Assembly (NCBI GenBank): GCA_022508985.1
Contig: JAFLUA010000002.1
Span: 62,001-126,000 of the forward strand
Length of the DNA stretch: 64,000 nucleotides
Reading direction: 5' to 3'
Source of the DNA: Muribaculaceae bacterium
GTDB taxonomy: Bacteria; Bacteroidota; Bacteroidia; Bacteroidales; Muribaculaceae
Shown: one piece after another, positions 9,333 through 18,142 of the stretch
How positions within the stretch are numbered: the first letter of the stretch is position 1
Layout of the letters: the number at the start of each line of letters is the position of its first letter
Made by a program: the position numbers and the translations under genes
The notes under the pieces: generated by a model
Told to the model about the DNA's origin: nothing
Databases searched by the model: none
The model's input: the letters and a program-made list of their open reading frames with translations, nothing else

Positions 9333-11179
9333 AAGGCTTTTTTTCAATATTGAAGCGTTTTGTCCCGCCTTACAAAAAATACCTGTTTCTCAATATATTC
9401 TTCAATATATTGACAGCGTTTCTCACCCTGTTTTCTTTTGCCCTCATCATACCTATTCTTGAAATGTTGTTCAAGATACGAGAGGCAAACTACACTTTCA
9501 TGCATTTAGGCGACGGTTCGCTCAAAGATGTTGCTTTCAACAACTTCTACTACTACACTCAAGAGCTCATCAATAATTACGGCTCGGTGGCTACCCTCGC
9601 TATCCTTGCTATTGCCCTCGTTATCCTTACGGCATTCAAAACAGGAACGGCATTTCTTAGTTCTTATTACATTATACCTATGCGCTCGGGCATCGTACGC
9701 GATATCCGCAATTATGTATATCAAAAAATAACGGCTCTACCTATCGGCTTTTTTACCCGCGAACGCAAAGGCGATGTTATGGCTCGTATGAGTGGAGACG
9801 TGGCCGAGATTGAAAACTCAATAATGGCATCGCTCGACATGATGTTCAAAAATCCGGTGATGATTGTCGTATGCCTAACCATGATGATTTTCATATCGTG
9901 GCAACTTACCATCTTCGTTTTCATCCTACTACCAATAGCCGGAGGCGTGATGGGAAATGTGGGAAAACGGCTCAGACGCACTTCGCTCGAAGGCCAAACA
10001 CAGTGGGGTATCCTTATGTCGACAATAGAAGAGACACTCGGCGGCCTACGCATTATAAAAGCTTTTACTGCCGAGAAAAAGATGAACTACCGTTTTGAAA
10101 ACGAAAATCAAGTCTTTTATCGTATATCGAACAAAGTGGCCCGACGACAATCGTTGGCTCACCCAATGAGCGAATTTTTAGGCACCACGGCCATTGCTAT
10201 TATTTTATGGTTTGGTGGCAGCCTTATCTTATCGGGCGTATCAAGCCTTAATGCGGCCGATTTCATCTATTATATGGTCATTTTCTATAGCATCATTAAT
10301 CCGGCAAAAGATTTGTCGAAAGCCGGATATGCCATACAGAAAGGTCTGGCAGCTATGGAACGCGTCGATAAAATTCTCAATGCCGTCAATCCCATCACAG
10401 AGCCTGTGGAGCCGAAAAAATTGCCGACAAACTCTTCATCGGCTATTGGTGTTACCTTCGAAAATGTCTCTTTCAGCTACGACGGTTGCGTCGATGTGCT
10501 TCACAATATAAATCTCGACATTAAACCGGGTACTACGGTGGCTTTAGTTGGGCAATCAGGCTCGGGTAAATCAACATTGGCCGATCTCATTCCTCGATTC
10601 TATGACCCGCAAAGCGGTGTCGTTAAAGTCGGTGGAATTGACGTTAAAGAATTAAGCATTCGTTCTTTGCGAGCGCTTATGGGAAATGTTAACCAAGAAG
10701 CGATTTTATTTAACGACACAATCTTCAACAACATAGCCTTTGGCGTTGAAGGCGCCACCCTCGACCAGGTGCGAGCAGCCGCTCAAATTGCAAATGCCGA
10801 CGAGTTTATCATGGCAACAGAGTCGGGATACGACACTGTTATAGGCGACCGCGGTTGCCGTCTATCGGGTGGACAACGCCAACGCATCTCAATCGCGCGA
10901 GCTATCCTCAAAAATCCTGCCATCCTCATTCTCGATGAGGCTACTTCGGCGCTCGATAGTGAAAGCGAGGCGCTCGTTCAGCAAGCGCTCGACCGTCTGA
11001 TGCAAAACCGCACCACCCTCATTATTGCACACCGACTATCTACTATCAGGCGAGCCGACATTATATGTGTTATCCACGATGGGGCTATCGTCGAAGCTGG
11101 CACACACGAGCAATTACTACAGCCTGACGCGGTCGGATACTACCGCCGACTTGTTGAAATGCAGTCGCTCGGCGAATAA
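9329..11179 (+). CDS. MsbA-like ABC exporter (fused permease and ATPase)
   Basis: This 616-residue half-transporter has an N-terminal six-helix membrane domain (about 18-330) fused to a nucleotide-binding domain. Walker A (GQSGSGKST) lies around 408-416, the signature LSGGQRQR near 512 and Walker B (ILILDEATSALD) near 531-542. It functions as a homodimer in the inner membrane. Lipid A-core flipping is the family's best-known role and is inferred here. The gene overlaps rsmF by ATGA and ends just before a strong bidirectional terminator, so it closes the pdxJ operon. Confidence 0.9.
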   Translation: MKGFFSILKRFVPPYKKYLFLNIFFNILTAFLTLFSFALIIPILEMLFKIREANYTFMHLGDGSLKDVAFNNFYYYTQELINNYGSVATLAILAIALVILTAFKTGTAFLSSYYIIPMRSGIVRDIRNYVYQKITALPIGFFTRERKGDVMARMSGDVAEIENSIMASLDMMFKNPVMIVVCLTMMIFISWQLTIFVFILLPIAGGVMGNVGKRLRRTSLEGQTQWGILMSTIEETLGGLRIIKAFTAEKKMNYRFENENQVFYRISNKVARRQSLAHPMSEFLGTTAIAIILWFGGSLILSGVSSLNAADFIYYMVIFYSIINPAKDLSKAGYAIQKGLAAMERVDKILNAVNPITEPVEPKKLPTNSSSAIGVTFENVSFSYDGCVDVLHNINLDIKPGTTVALVGQSGSGKSTLADLIPRFYDPQSGVVKVGGIDVKELSIRSLRALMGNVNQEAILFNDTIFNNIAFGVEGATLDQVRAAAQIANADEFIMATESGYDTVIGDRGCRLSGGQRQRISIARAILKNPAILILDEATSALDSESEALVQQALDRLMQNRTTLIIAHRLSTIRRADIICVIHDGAIVEAGTHEQLLQPDAVGYYRRLVEMQSLGE

Positions 11180-11209
11180 TGAAATATTTAACCGCGGTTA
11201 ATACAAACG

Positions 11210-11239
11210 AAAAAGCGCACCTAATCGATGCGCTTTTTT
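11210..11239. terminator. Bidirectional intrinsic terminator between the ABC exporter and the tRNA unit
   Basis: AAAAAGCGCA at 11210-11219 pairs with TGCGCTTTTT at 11229-11238, with a 9-base loop. The stem has a T-run on either strand. It terminates the pdxJ-msbA transcript on the plus strand. On the minus strand it ends the tRNA-Asp/tRNA-Arg transcript only three bases after the tRNA-Arg. Confidence 0.85.
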
Positions 11240-11241
11240 CG

Positions 11242-11313
11242 TACCCCGGAGCAGAATCGAACTGCTATCTAAGGTTTAGGAAACCTCTATTCTATCCGTT
11301 GAACTACCGGGGC
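11242..11313 (-). tRNA. tRNA-Arg(CCU)
   Basis: On the minus strand the acceptor stem GCCCCGG pairs with CCGGGGT (one G-U), followed by discriminator A. The D arm is GTTC...GAAT. The anticodon stem GAGGT/ACCTT encloses the loop TTCCTAA, giving anticodon CCT. The T arm is AGCAG-TTCGATT-CTGCT. It reads the AGG arginine codon. CCA is not encoded. It is the second tRNA in a two-tRNA transcript. Confidence 0.93.
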
Positions 11314-11328
11314 GGCTCTTCAAACAAA

Positions 11329-11369
11329 AGAATGAGAAACGAAATCCGAAGATTAACATTTCTCATTCT
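11329..11369 (-). other. Inverted repeat in the spacer between the two tRNAs
   Basis: AGAATGAGAAA at 11329-11339 is perfectly complementary to TTTCTCATTCT at 11359-11369, with a 19-base loop. In the transcript this 11-bp hairpin sits between tRNA-Asp and tRNA-Arg. It has no following T-run, so it is not a terminator. A processing or spacing element is the simplest reading. Confidence 0.6.
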
Positions 11370-11382
11370 CCTCTCTCCTCTG

Positions 11383-11456
11383 CGGTGCGGACGGGACTCG
11401 AACCCGCGACCTCCGGCGTGACAGGCCGGCATTCTAACCGACTGAACTACCGCACC
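11383..11456 (-). tRNA. tRNA-Asp(GUC)
   Basis: On the minus strand the acceptor GGTGCGG pairs with CCGCACC, discriminator G. The anticodon stem GCCGG/CCGGA-type region encloses CTGTCAC, giving anticodon GTC. The T loop TTCGAGT is standard. It is the first tRNA of the unit that starts from the promoter at 11542-11573. Confidence 0.95.
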
Positions 11457-11541
11457 ATTCCTCTGTGCCTCAGGGCTTTTCACCCTTATTGCCACTCTTG
11501 CTTTTGCTTCAAAGCCTTGGGCCTTTTCCGCTTTAGCGTTG

Positions 11542-11573
11542 CAAAGTTACTACCACTTTTTCATTTCACCAAA
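11542..11573 (-). promoter_or_regulatory. Promoter of the tRNA-Asp/tRNA-Arg unit
   Basis: CAAAGTTA at 11542-11549 is TAACTTTG on the minus strand. CAAA at 11570-11573 gives TTTG exactly 20 bases upstream. This is a full match to the Bacteroidetes TTTG-N19-21-TAnnTTTG promoter. The predicted transcript has about an 80-base leader before tRNA-Asp. Confidence 0.8.
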
Positions 11574-11648
11574 TTTTTAGCAAAAAAAATATCCTTTTTT
11601 TGAAAAATAAGAACAAACAGCCAACATAATGGAATAAAAGGCCGATTT

Positions 11649-12374
11649 CTATATTTCGCGAAGGATATCAAGGCTTTTTATTGATGCTAACGAGGCGAGG
11701 TGGATAGTGTAATATTGCATTATATAATCGAGCACTCGATTTCGCACAGTGCGATTAAACGGCAGCATCGACGCCGTGGCATAAGACGAACGACTGAGAG
11801 CCATTAATGCCACACACTCTTTACCCTGCAGAAAATCCTGATGCAAAGGCGCCGAATTACGAAATCGACCATCGCGTATATCGAAAATAGAACCTCGATG
11901 CCAACCCTCGAGTTGTGGCCCTATTCCCGCATAATGTGTGAGCTGATACAAAAATATCAAGTGAAACGCAGCTATCGCTTTCTGGTCGGTCTCTTTTGCA
12001 AATACCCTAACTGAGTCAAACAAGAAATCCGACAATCGAGCATCGGCTTCACTACGTTTTAATAGTATGTCAAGGACTTCTGCCAGAAAAATTGCCGTAA
12101 AAGTCTTTAGCATAGAGCTTGTTAAAGCGAGAGAGTCGGGGGCGGCCTTGAGGTCGCGTATCGATAGGATTTCTCTATCCGGCTTCACATCGCACTCTCC
12201 TTCAAAGACACACATAGGAGCGGTAAGAGCCATACGCCGCCGTGCTTCACGACCAGTGCCCGCAGGCATCGAAAAAGTAACGCGCCCCAATTGTCGGCTC
12301 CATGCCGATAGCAGGTTTTTGCTATCGCTCACCTTAACTGTCCTTAGCGCTATGCAATCCAGATGCGTATACAT
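11649..12374 (-). CDS. recO: DNA repair protein RecO
   Basis: RecO acts with RecF and RecR to load RecA onto SSB-coated single-stranded DNA. The 241-residue length and layout fit. An N-terminal OB-fold (about 1-80, starting YTHLDCIALRTVKVSDSKNLL) is followed by a helical domain with the Bacteroidetes-type segment FTAIFLAEVLDILLKR near residues 110-125. No zinc-binding cysteine cluster is present, as in other Bacteroidetes RecO. The gene starts four bases after the stop of the TonB-dependent receptor gene. It can be co-transcribed with that gene, but there is no functional link. Confidence 0.85.
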   Translation of the reverse strand: MYTHLDCIALRTVKVSDSKNLLSAWSRQLGRVTFSMPAGTGREARRRMALTAPMCVFEGECDVKPDREILSIRDLKAAPDSLALTSSMLKTFTAIFLAEVLDILLKRSEADARLSDFLFDSVRVFAKETDQKAIAAFHLIFLYQLTHYAGIGPQLEGWHRGSIFDIRDGRFRNSAPLHQDFLQGKECVALMALSRSSYATASMLPFNRTVRNRVLDYIMQYYTIHLASLASIKSLDILREI

Positions 12375-12377
12375 AAA

Positions 12378-14795
12378 TCAGAATTCTATCGACAACCGCA
12401 CATTTAGCTGTCGGCGTGTCAAGTAGTTAGGCACTGCATATTGTATTTCGTTGACATCTGTAACCCAATAATAGCTGCTAACATTGCTAATATCTAAGAG
12501 GTTGAAAGCATCTACACCAAGCCAAATGCTCTTGAAATGCTTGGCAAAACCGCCACGACGCTCGCCTTCTTTAAGTGGCGACAACAAAGCATAGGCTAAG
12601 CCTACATCGAGTCGCTTATATGCCGGTGCGCGAAAATAACCCTTGTCGCGACTGCCTCGAGGTGCCGTCATCGGCAATCCATCAGAGAAAATACCGCGAA
12701 GATTAAACTTCAATTTGGGAAATTTGGGGAAGAAATCGGTAAAAAACAAGGCAAAACTATAACGTTGATCGGTCGGACGCGGCACTTTTACACCATTCAA
12801 CGTCTCTTGCGTCTTCATCAAAGAGAAACTAATCCATGAATCCGTTCCGGGCACAAACTGCCCGAAGAGTTTCATATCGAGCCCGCACGCGTAGCCGTTA
12901 GTGAGATTTTGACCCGTATACACAATTTTCAGATTGTCTATCTCGTAAGGGATAAGATTGCCAAGGGCCTTGTAGTATGCCTCTCCCGACAATTTGAACG
13001 GGCGACCAACGGCACGGAAGGTATAATCGGCACCTAATATCACCTGGAATGAGCGTTGACTCTTGATAGCCTTATTTAACTCTACTACGATATTACCATC
13101 GGCATCTTCAACGGGCATGCGAAACTCCTTGTAGAAAGGCGACTGATAGTATAGACCGGTGGCCAAACGCAACGACAGCCTTTGATTCTTGTGTGGCACA
13201 AAACCAACACTCGCACGAGGGCTGACGAGGAATTCGTTGTTATAATCCCAATATGAGAGTCTAACTCCCCCGTTAATATTAAAGTAGCCGGCACTATTTT
13301 CGAGCCTGTAAGTATCCATTGCATAAATAGCCATGCGATTCGACGATATATCATGCCGCGAATCGAGGTTATATATAACCTTCACAGCCTCGGGGTCGAA
13401 GGGCAAGGAATAACCGGCCGAGTCGCGTAGCTCCCACTCTCGTGCCCGATCGTAGACATTCTCGTGGTTAAACGTAATGCCATACGACAAGTTATGCCTA
13501 TTTATGCCCGTTGCTCCTTTAAGGCCTACTGTCAACACCGACGCCTTGAAGCGGTTGCGGGCGTGTTCGTGATAACGGCCCACTCCCAACTCGCCACCGA
13601 TAGCCTCACTTTCATTGTTGCCGCCCGTTCCGGCCTGGTCGAGCCAATATTCACCTGAGATATCATACGACACAAGCTCGTTGGTGAAATAGCCTGAGGC
13701 CTGCAACGAAAATTCATTACCCTTATTCGGCTTAAATGTTATCGTACCGGCACCGAAATATGTTTCAAATCGGTCTTTTTCTTGTCCGTCGAAATAGACG
13801 GTAAACTCTTTCGCATCGGTCGATGTTCCAAACTTAGTTGTCCGATTATGAGGGATAAACTTGTAATTATTAACGGCCACATTACCCAACAACGACACTT
13901 TCCATTTAGGCGATGCAGTGTAAATCATACTGGTCTGATAGTCGAAAAAACGTGGGTCATACTCCCCTTTTTCATCTAAGGAACCCAAGAGCGATGTATT
14001 CTGCTTATAACGCACACCGTGTAGCTGCGAAAAATGCCTGTTATTCGAGCCTATTGCCACAGAGGCGCCCATCAGCGAGGCCGATACGGCACCCTCAAAC
14101 GATTCTGGCTCTCGATAGCTTATATCAAGCACCGAACTCATTTTATCGCTATACTGCGCCGAGAAGCCTCCCGTTGAGAAGCCTATTGAGCCCACCATAT
14201 CAGGATTAACGATACTGAGGCCTTCTTGTTGACCCGACGACACTAACTGTGGACGGTAAACTTCTATTCCATTGATATATACGCTATTCTCGTCGTACGA
14301 GCCGCCACGCACGCTATATTGGCTCGACATCTCATTATTGGAATTCACGCCCGCCATGGTTGTTAGTAACGACTCTACCGAGCCGCCCGACACATCTGGT
14401 GTGAGCTTGAGGCCTTCGCCGTCAATTTTCTGCATGCCGCCCATCTGTTTCTGGTAGTCGGTAACCTCTATTCCGCCCAGCGCGTACGAGGCCGTCGACA
14501 TTTTCACGTTGACAGTCACCTCGCCCGACGCATCAACAAGTCGACGCATCGACTCTTCATAACCTATACAGCTGAATACTACTCGTATGGTATCGGCTTC
14601 GGGAGCCGTTAAGGCATATTTACCGTCAAGGCCACTTGTCGTTCCGATAGCAGTGCCGGCAATCCTGACTGTAACAAACTCCAAGGGCTCGTTTTCTTCG
14701 CCCGTGATAAGACCCGATATTTTCACAGGGCCCTTTGCCACTGCACACACACTGCACAGCAACAGCAAATACGTTATAAGGCGAATCTTTTTCAT
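12378..14795 (-). CDS. TonB-dependent outer-membrane receptor with carboxypeptidase-like N-domain
   Basis: The 805-residue protein has a signal peptide (1-20). It then has a carboxypeptidase-regulatory-like beta-sandwich (about 24-108, with SGLITGEENEPLEFVTVRI and TTSGLDGKYAL) and a plug domain (about 115-245, with SVESLLTTMAGV and YSVRGGSYDENSVYINGIEVYRP). A 22-strand-type barrel ends in a terminal phenylalanine (RLSIEF). It imports an unknown ligand across the outer membrane, powered by a TonB complex such as the one encoded at 6044-7916. No SusD partner is adjacent, so it is not a typical polysaccharide locus. Substrate unknown. Confidence 0.92.
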   Translation of the reverse strand: MKKIRLITYLLLLCSVCAVAKGPVKISGLITGEENEPLEFVTVRIAGTAIGTTSGLDGKYALTAPEADTIRVVFSCIGYEESMRRLVDASGEVTVNVKMSTASYALGGIEVTDYQKQMGGMQKIDGEGLKLTPDVSGGSVESLLTTMAGVNSNNEMSSQYSVRGGSYDENSVYINGIEVYRPQLVSSGQQEGLSIVNPDMVGSIGFSTGGFSAQYSDKMSSVLDISYREPESFEGAVSASLMGASVAIGSNNRHFSQLHGVRYKQNTSLLGSLDEKGEYDPRFFDYQTSMIYTASPKWKVSLLGNVAVNNYKFIPHNRTTKFGTSTDAKEFTVYFDGQEKDRFETYFGAGTITFKPNKGNEFSLQASGYFTNELVSYDISGEYWLDQAGTGGNNESEAIGGELGVGRYHEHARNRFKASVLTVGLKGATGINRHNLSYGITFNHENVYDRAREWELRDSAGYSLPFDPEAVKVIYNLDSRHDISSNRMAIYAMDTYRLENSAGYFNINGGVRLSYWDYNNEFLVSPRASVGFVPHKNQRLSLRLATGLYYQSPFYKEFRMPVEDADGNIVVELNKAIKSQRSFQVILGADYTFRAVGRPFKLSGEAYYKALGNLIPYEIDNLKIVYTGQNLTNGYACGLDMKLFGQFVPGTDSWISFSLMKTQETLNGVKVPRPTDQRYSFALFFTDFFPKFPKLKFNLRGIFSDGLPMTAPRGSRDKGYFRAPAYKRLDVGLAYALLSPLKEGERRGGFAKHFKSIWLGVDAFNLLDISNVSSYYWVTDVNEIQYAVPNYLTRRQLNVRLSIEF

Positions 14796-14879
14796 ATAGT
14801 TGTATAACGCAGACTTTGCTGAAAAATTGTCTTTAACACCTGCACAATATCGAGATAATTTCTCCGTTAATACTTTATC

Positions 14880-16304
14880 ATGAAACTTTTATTGAAATTT
14901 TCAATAATCATCATCGCCTTAATAGGTGTCGTTGCTTGTATCGAAGACGGATTTAGCGATTCGCCCTCCGACCAGCCGATTTTCTCTGTCGACACTCTAA
15001 ACCTTGGCACTGTATTCACCGACGAGCCAACACCGACGAGCCGTTTTGTTGTACACAACAGGCATCCAAAATCGCTCCTTATCAGCGACATCAGCCTCTC
15101 TGGCGCTAACGCCGATTGCTTCCGACTAAATGTCGATGGTATGAGCGGGAAAAATTTCTCGGCTGTCGAAATTCGCTCTAACGATTCTATCTTCATCCTC
15201 GTCGAAGCCACCCTACCTGTGGCCGATGGCATTTCTGCCGATTATGAAGCGAGCCTCGATTTTATTACTAACGGGGTAAAACGCTCTGTTGCCATCGTAG
15301 CTCACGGACAGAATGTTGAACGCCTACATAGCGTTATTATTGACAAAGACACTCATTTCAGCGCCGAAAAGCCTTATCAGATATACGACTCTCTCGTCGT
15401 GGCTAAAGGAGCAACGCTTACTCTCGATGCCGGAACAACGCTATGCTTCCACGATAAATCGATGCTGATTGTGCGAGGCAAACTGATATCCAACGGCACG
15501 CCTGAAAATCCGGTAAATATGTCAGGCGACCGAACAGGTAATGTTGTAGGCGATATCTCGTTCGACATAATGTCGCGCCAGTGGATTGGTGTTTTCTTCA
15601 CCTTAACATCAAAGGGCAACGTCCTGAAAAACACAATTATACGCAACACATCCCAAGCACTCACTATCGAAGGCACGCCCTACGAAGATTACTCCAAAAC
15701 CCCTCAACTCTATATGCTCAACTGCCGCCTACGCAACTCTGGCGACCTCGTTTTGGAGGCTTATCACAGTAATATTCGTGCCATAGGGTGCGAATTTGCC
15801 GAAGCTTCTACAGGCCTTGTTTATCTGCAGGGCGGAAGCCATAATTTCAACCACTGCACATTTGCCAACTATTACCTTTTCACAGTGATAAGCGGCCCCG
15901 CAATACAATTTGCGCACATCAGCGACGATGCCGAGACAGGGCTCGACGACACTTCGGGATATCCATACCTGGAGGCGTCTTTTTCCAACTGTATAATATA
16001 CGGTCTTGGCAATGATGTCTCTCACGGCGACCTCACCGGCACAAATGTCTTTTTCAATCGATGTCTTCTCAAAGGCGAAGGCGAAAACGACGACAACTTT
16101 ATCGATTGTCTTTTCGATGAAGATCCTCTTTATTATACCGTTCGCGACGATTACTATTTCGACTATCGTCTCAAACCCGAGTCTCCGGCCATTGGCGCGG
16201 CTAATCCATCGCTAACGCTCCCCGATGCCGCTACCGACGGTTACGGCCTGGCGCGCGGCGAGACTCCCGATCTGGGCGCTTACGTGTTCAACTCTCAAGA
16301 ATAA
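14880..16304 (+). CDS. Lipoprotein with Ig-like N-domain and right-handed beta-helix
   Basis: The N-terminus is a lipoprotein signal with lipobox IGVVAC, lipidated Cys20. Residues about 35-140 look like an Ig-like/ASH-type beta-sandwich (DTLNLGTVFTDEPTPTSRF, VHNRHPKSLLISDISL). From about 150 the repeats (GATLTLDAGTTLCF, NVLKNTIIRNTSQAL, FNHCTFANY, FSNCIIYGLG) have the stacked-turn spacing of a right-handed parallel beta-helix. It ends with the PDLGAYVF motif common in secreted beta-helix proteins. It is probably cell-surface exposed. It is divergent from the TonB-dependent receptor and has no catalytic residues I can identify. Confidence 0.8.
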   Translation: MKLLLKFSIIIIALIGVVACIEDGFSDSPSDQPIFSVDTLNLGTVFTDEPTPTSRFVVHNRHPKSLLISDISLSGANADCFRLNVDGMSGKNFSAVEIRSNDSIFILVEATLPVADGISADYEASLDFITNGVKRSVAIVAHGQNVERLHSVIIDKDTHFSAEKPYQIYDSLVVAKGATLTLDAGTTLCFHDKSMLIVRGKLISNGTPENPVNMSGDRTGNVVGDISFDIMSRQWIGVFFTLTSKGNVLKNTIIRNTSQALTIEGTPYEDYSKTPQLYMLNCRLRNSGDLVLEAYHSNIRAIGCEFAEASTGLVYLQGGSHNFNHCTFANYYLFTVISGPAIQFAHISDDAETGLDDTSGYPYLEASFSNCIIYGLGNDVSHGDLTGTNVFFNRCLLKGEGENDDNFIDCLFDEDPLYYTVRDDYYFDYRLKPESPAIGAANPSLTLPDAATDGYGLARGETPDLGAYVFNSQE

Positions 16305-16313
16305 TAGCAGCGA

Positions 16314-17225
16314 CTACCTCGACGACTTATTTCGCGGGTGGTGAAGCAAAATCTCCTCACGCAATCGCGTATTGTCGAGGTGGAGATAGATTTCTGTTGT
16401 TGCTATAGACTCATGCCCAAGCATCTGCTGTATCGCTCGCAGGTTTGCGCCCCCTTCAAGCAAATGCGTTGCAAACGAATGTCGTAGTGTGTGCGGCGAT
16501 ATTGTCTTTTTTATCCCGGCGGCTTCGGCCAAATCGCGCACGATATAAAAAACCATTACTCGTGTTAAGTGCGCACCTCTATTGTTTAGGAAGAGATAAT
16601 CTTCTTCTCCGGGCTTGATGACATCGCCGCGACGCCATCGCTCGTCAAGATACAATGAAATCTGCTCTATGGCAGCCTCGCTCATGGGCACCATTCTCTC
16701 TTTCGAGCCCTTACCGGTAACAATGAGATAGCCTTCGTCGGCAACAACGCGACGCCGCTCAAGCAAACACAATTCACTCACCCGAAGGCCGGAGCCATAA
16801 AGCACCTCTATAATTGCTCTGTTGCGCAGCCCATGACGCGAATTTATATCGATAGCTTCTATCATCGACTCTACTTCATCTATCGATAATACTTCGGGTA
16901 GATATCGCCCTATCTTCGGGCCCTCGACAAGCTCCGACGGGTTATCTTCACGGATGCCGTCGATCTGAAGATAGCGATAAAAAGAACGTATTCCCGACAC
17001 TATGCGGGCTTGCGAACGCGAGGCAATACCAAGGTCGTGAAGATCAAAGATAAAAGCATGAAGCTGCTCTACAGTTGCCTCAGCAGGATTTATACCCCCC
17101 TCCTCCATCCATTGGGCAAGGCGGTCGGCATCGGCAAGATAACCAACGCGCGTATTTTCGCTCAAACCGCGCTCCAGCAGAAGAAAAGCCTCGTAGTGGG
17201 GTCGGAGTTCCTTATAGCTCGTCAT
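16314..17225 (-). CDS. xerD: Site-specific tyrosine recombinase XerD
   Basis: The 303-residue protein has a SAM-like core-binding N-domain (about 1-95) and a catalytic domain with all active-site residues: Arg148 (SGLRVSEL), Lys172 (GKGSKER), His245 and Arg248 (HTLRH), His271 (LGHESIATTEIY) and Tyr280. It resolves chromosome dimers at dif with XerC at the septum. The length and the lack of nearby mobile-element genes favour a housekeeping Xer over a phage integrase. Its ATG overlaps the stop of the upstream DUF4294 gene (17222-17225). Confidence 0.93.
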   Translation of the reverse strand: MTSYKELRPHYEAFLLLERGLSENTRVGYLADADRLAQWMEEGGINPAEATVEQLHAFIFDLHDLGIASRSQARIVSGIRSFYRYLQIDGIREDNPSELVEGPKIGRYLPEVLSIDEVESMIEAIDINSRHGLRNRAIIEVLYGSGLRVSELCLLERRRVVADEGYLIVTGKGSKERMVPMSEAAIEQISLYLDERWRRGDVIKPGEEDYLFLNNRGAHLTRVMVFYIVRDLAEAAGIKKTISPHTLRHSFATHLLEGGANLRAIQQMLGHESIATTEIYLHLDNTRLREEILLHHPRNKSSR

Positions 17226-17869
17226 AGTGTTCCCTGTTCTACACAGCGCGCTATTCGGTCGAGCGTAGCATCACTGCTGTCTTTTTTAGGATTGTAATTA
17301 CTCTTAAGGCTAACGCCGAAGAGTTTTCCAAAGCTCTGCCAGAATGATGCGCGGAAGGTGCCAAGAAACGCTCTAACTATCTCATAGCTCGACTGATGCG
17401 TTTCTCTCTGAATAAGTTTGATAAGCACTTTTGCTTGCCGTTTCGAGAAACGTCTCAAGGCCGGTTTATATTGGTTGAATAAACTTTTCTCCATATCTTT
17501 CAGATAATCTTCGCGCTCTTTCTGCGTTGGAAACGTCTCGATATACTCATAAGTTTCCACCAGCGTTTCCGCTATCAGTTTAGCATACGGGAGCGTGAGT
17601 TTAACATCGCGCACCGTCTGCCAATAAAATTCTTCATCCTTTTTGCTTTTGAATTTCAAGGGCGGATAGACTGTTAAATCGCGTAGGAATATCACCATCA
17701 CAGTGTCGCCCTCTTCATCAACACGCCACGAGTAGCCGCGATAAGGGTTCCGCTTTATCGTAGGCACATCCTCGGCCGCTATACGCGCACTCTCTGGCTG
17801 CGCCTTACGAGCATCGACACTCATAGAGCCTATCAGCAAGAGGAGTATAGTGAGTAGATATTTAATCAT
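17222..17869 (-). CDS. DUF4294 family exported protein
   Basis: The 215-residue protein has a signal peptide (1-20) and the Bacteroidetes-specific DUF4294 body. Recognisable segments are WRVDEEGDTVMVIFLRDLTVYPP, TVRDVKLTLPYAKLIAETLVETYEYIETF, QAKVLIKLIQRETHQSSYEIVRAFLG and FWQSFGKLFGVSLKSNYNP. The family has no established function. It is coupled to xerD by a four-base overlap. No clear promoter lies between it and the tRNA terminator. Confidence 0.85.
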   Translation of the reverse strand: MIKYLLTILLLLIGSMSVDARKAQPESARIAAEDVPTIKRNPYRGYSWRVDEEGDTVMVIFLRDLTVYPPLKFKSKKDEEFYWQTVRDVKLTLPYAKLIAETLVETYEYIETFPTQKEREDYLKDMEKSLFNQYKPALRRFSKRQAKVLIKLIQRETHQSSYEIVRAFLGTFRASFWQSFGKLFGVSLKSNYNPKKDSSDATLDRIARCVEQGTL

Positions 17870-17888
17870 AAATGTAACTTCTATACCA

Positions 17889-17923
17889 AAAAGAGCACCG
17901 AGAAGTCTCTGCGATGCTCTTTT
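17889..17923 (-). terminator. Terminator of the tRNA-Arg(ACG) pair
   Basis: On the minus strand AAAAGAGCA and TGCTCTTTT pair (9 bp) around a 17-base loop, followed by T and G residues. It starts one base after the 3' end of the second tRNA-Arg. Confidence 0.75.
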
Positions 17924-17924
17924 G

Positions 17925-17998
17925 TGACTCCTACAGGATTCAAACCTGTAACCTTCTGATCCGTAGTCAGATGCTCTATTCAGTTGAGCTAAGGAGCC
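17925..17998 (-). tRNA. tRNA-Arg(ACG), copy 2
   Basis: The acceptor GGCTCCT pairs with AGGAGTC (one G-U), discriminator A. The anticodon loop CTACGGA gives anticodon ACG, read as ICG after deamination. The T arm is ACAGG-TTTGAAT-CCTGT. It is identical in sequence to the copy 120 bases upstream on the same strand. Confidence 0.95.
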
Positions 17999-18044
17999 GT
18001 CAATAAACTACTAAAATAATTATGAAATGAAACCAAAAAATCCG

Positions 18045-18118
18045 TGACTCCTACAGGATTCAAACCTGTAACCTTCTGATCCGTAGTCAGATGCTCTATT
18101 CAGTTGAGCTAAGGAGCC
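18045..18118 (-). tRNA. tRNA-Arg(ACG), copy 1
   Basis: This tRNA has the same 74 bases as the copy at 17925-17998, separated from it by 46 AT-rich bases. It is transcribed first, from the promoter at 18143-18173. The duplicate probably raises the dose of the tRNA that decodes CGU/CGC/CGA. Confidence 0.95.
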
Positions 18119-18142
18119 CTAAGGCATTTGCCTAATGCGGTG

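Noticed and set aside
16314-17225. Integrase of a mobile element instead of XerD
   Set aside because: Length, full active site, coupling to DUF4294 and absence of attachment-site repeats or cargo genes point to the housekeeping recombinase.
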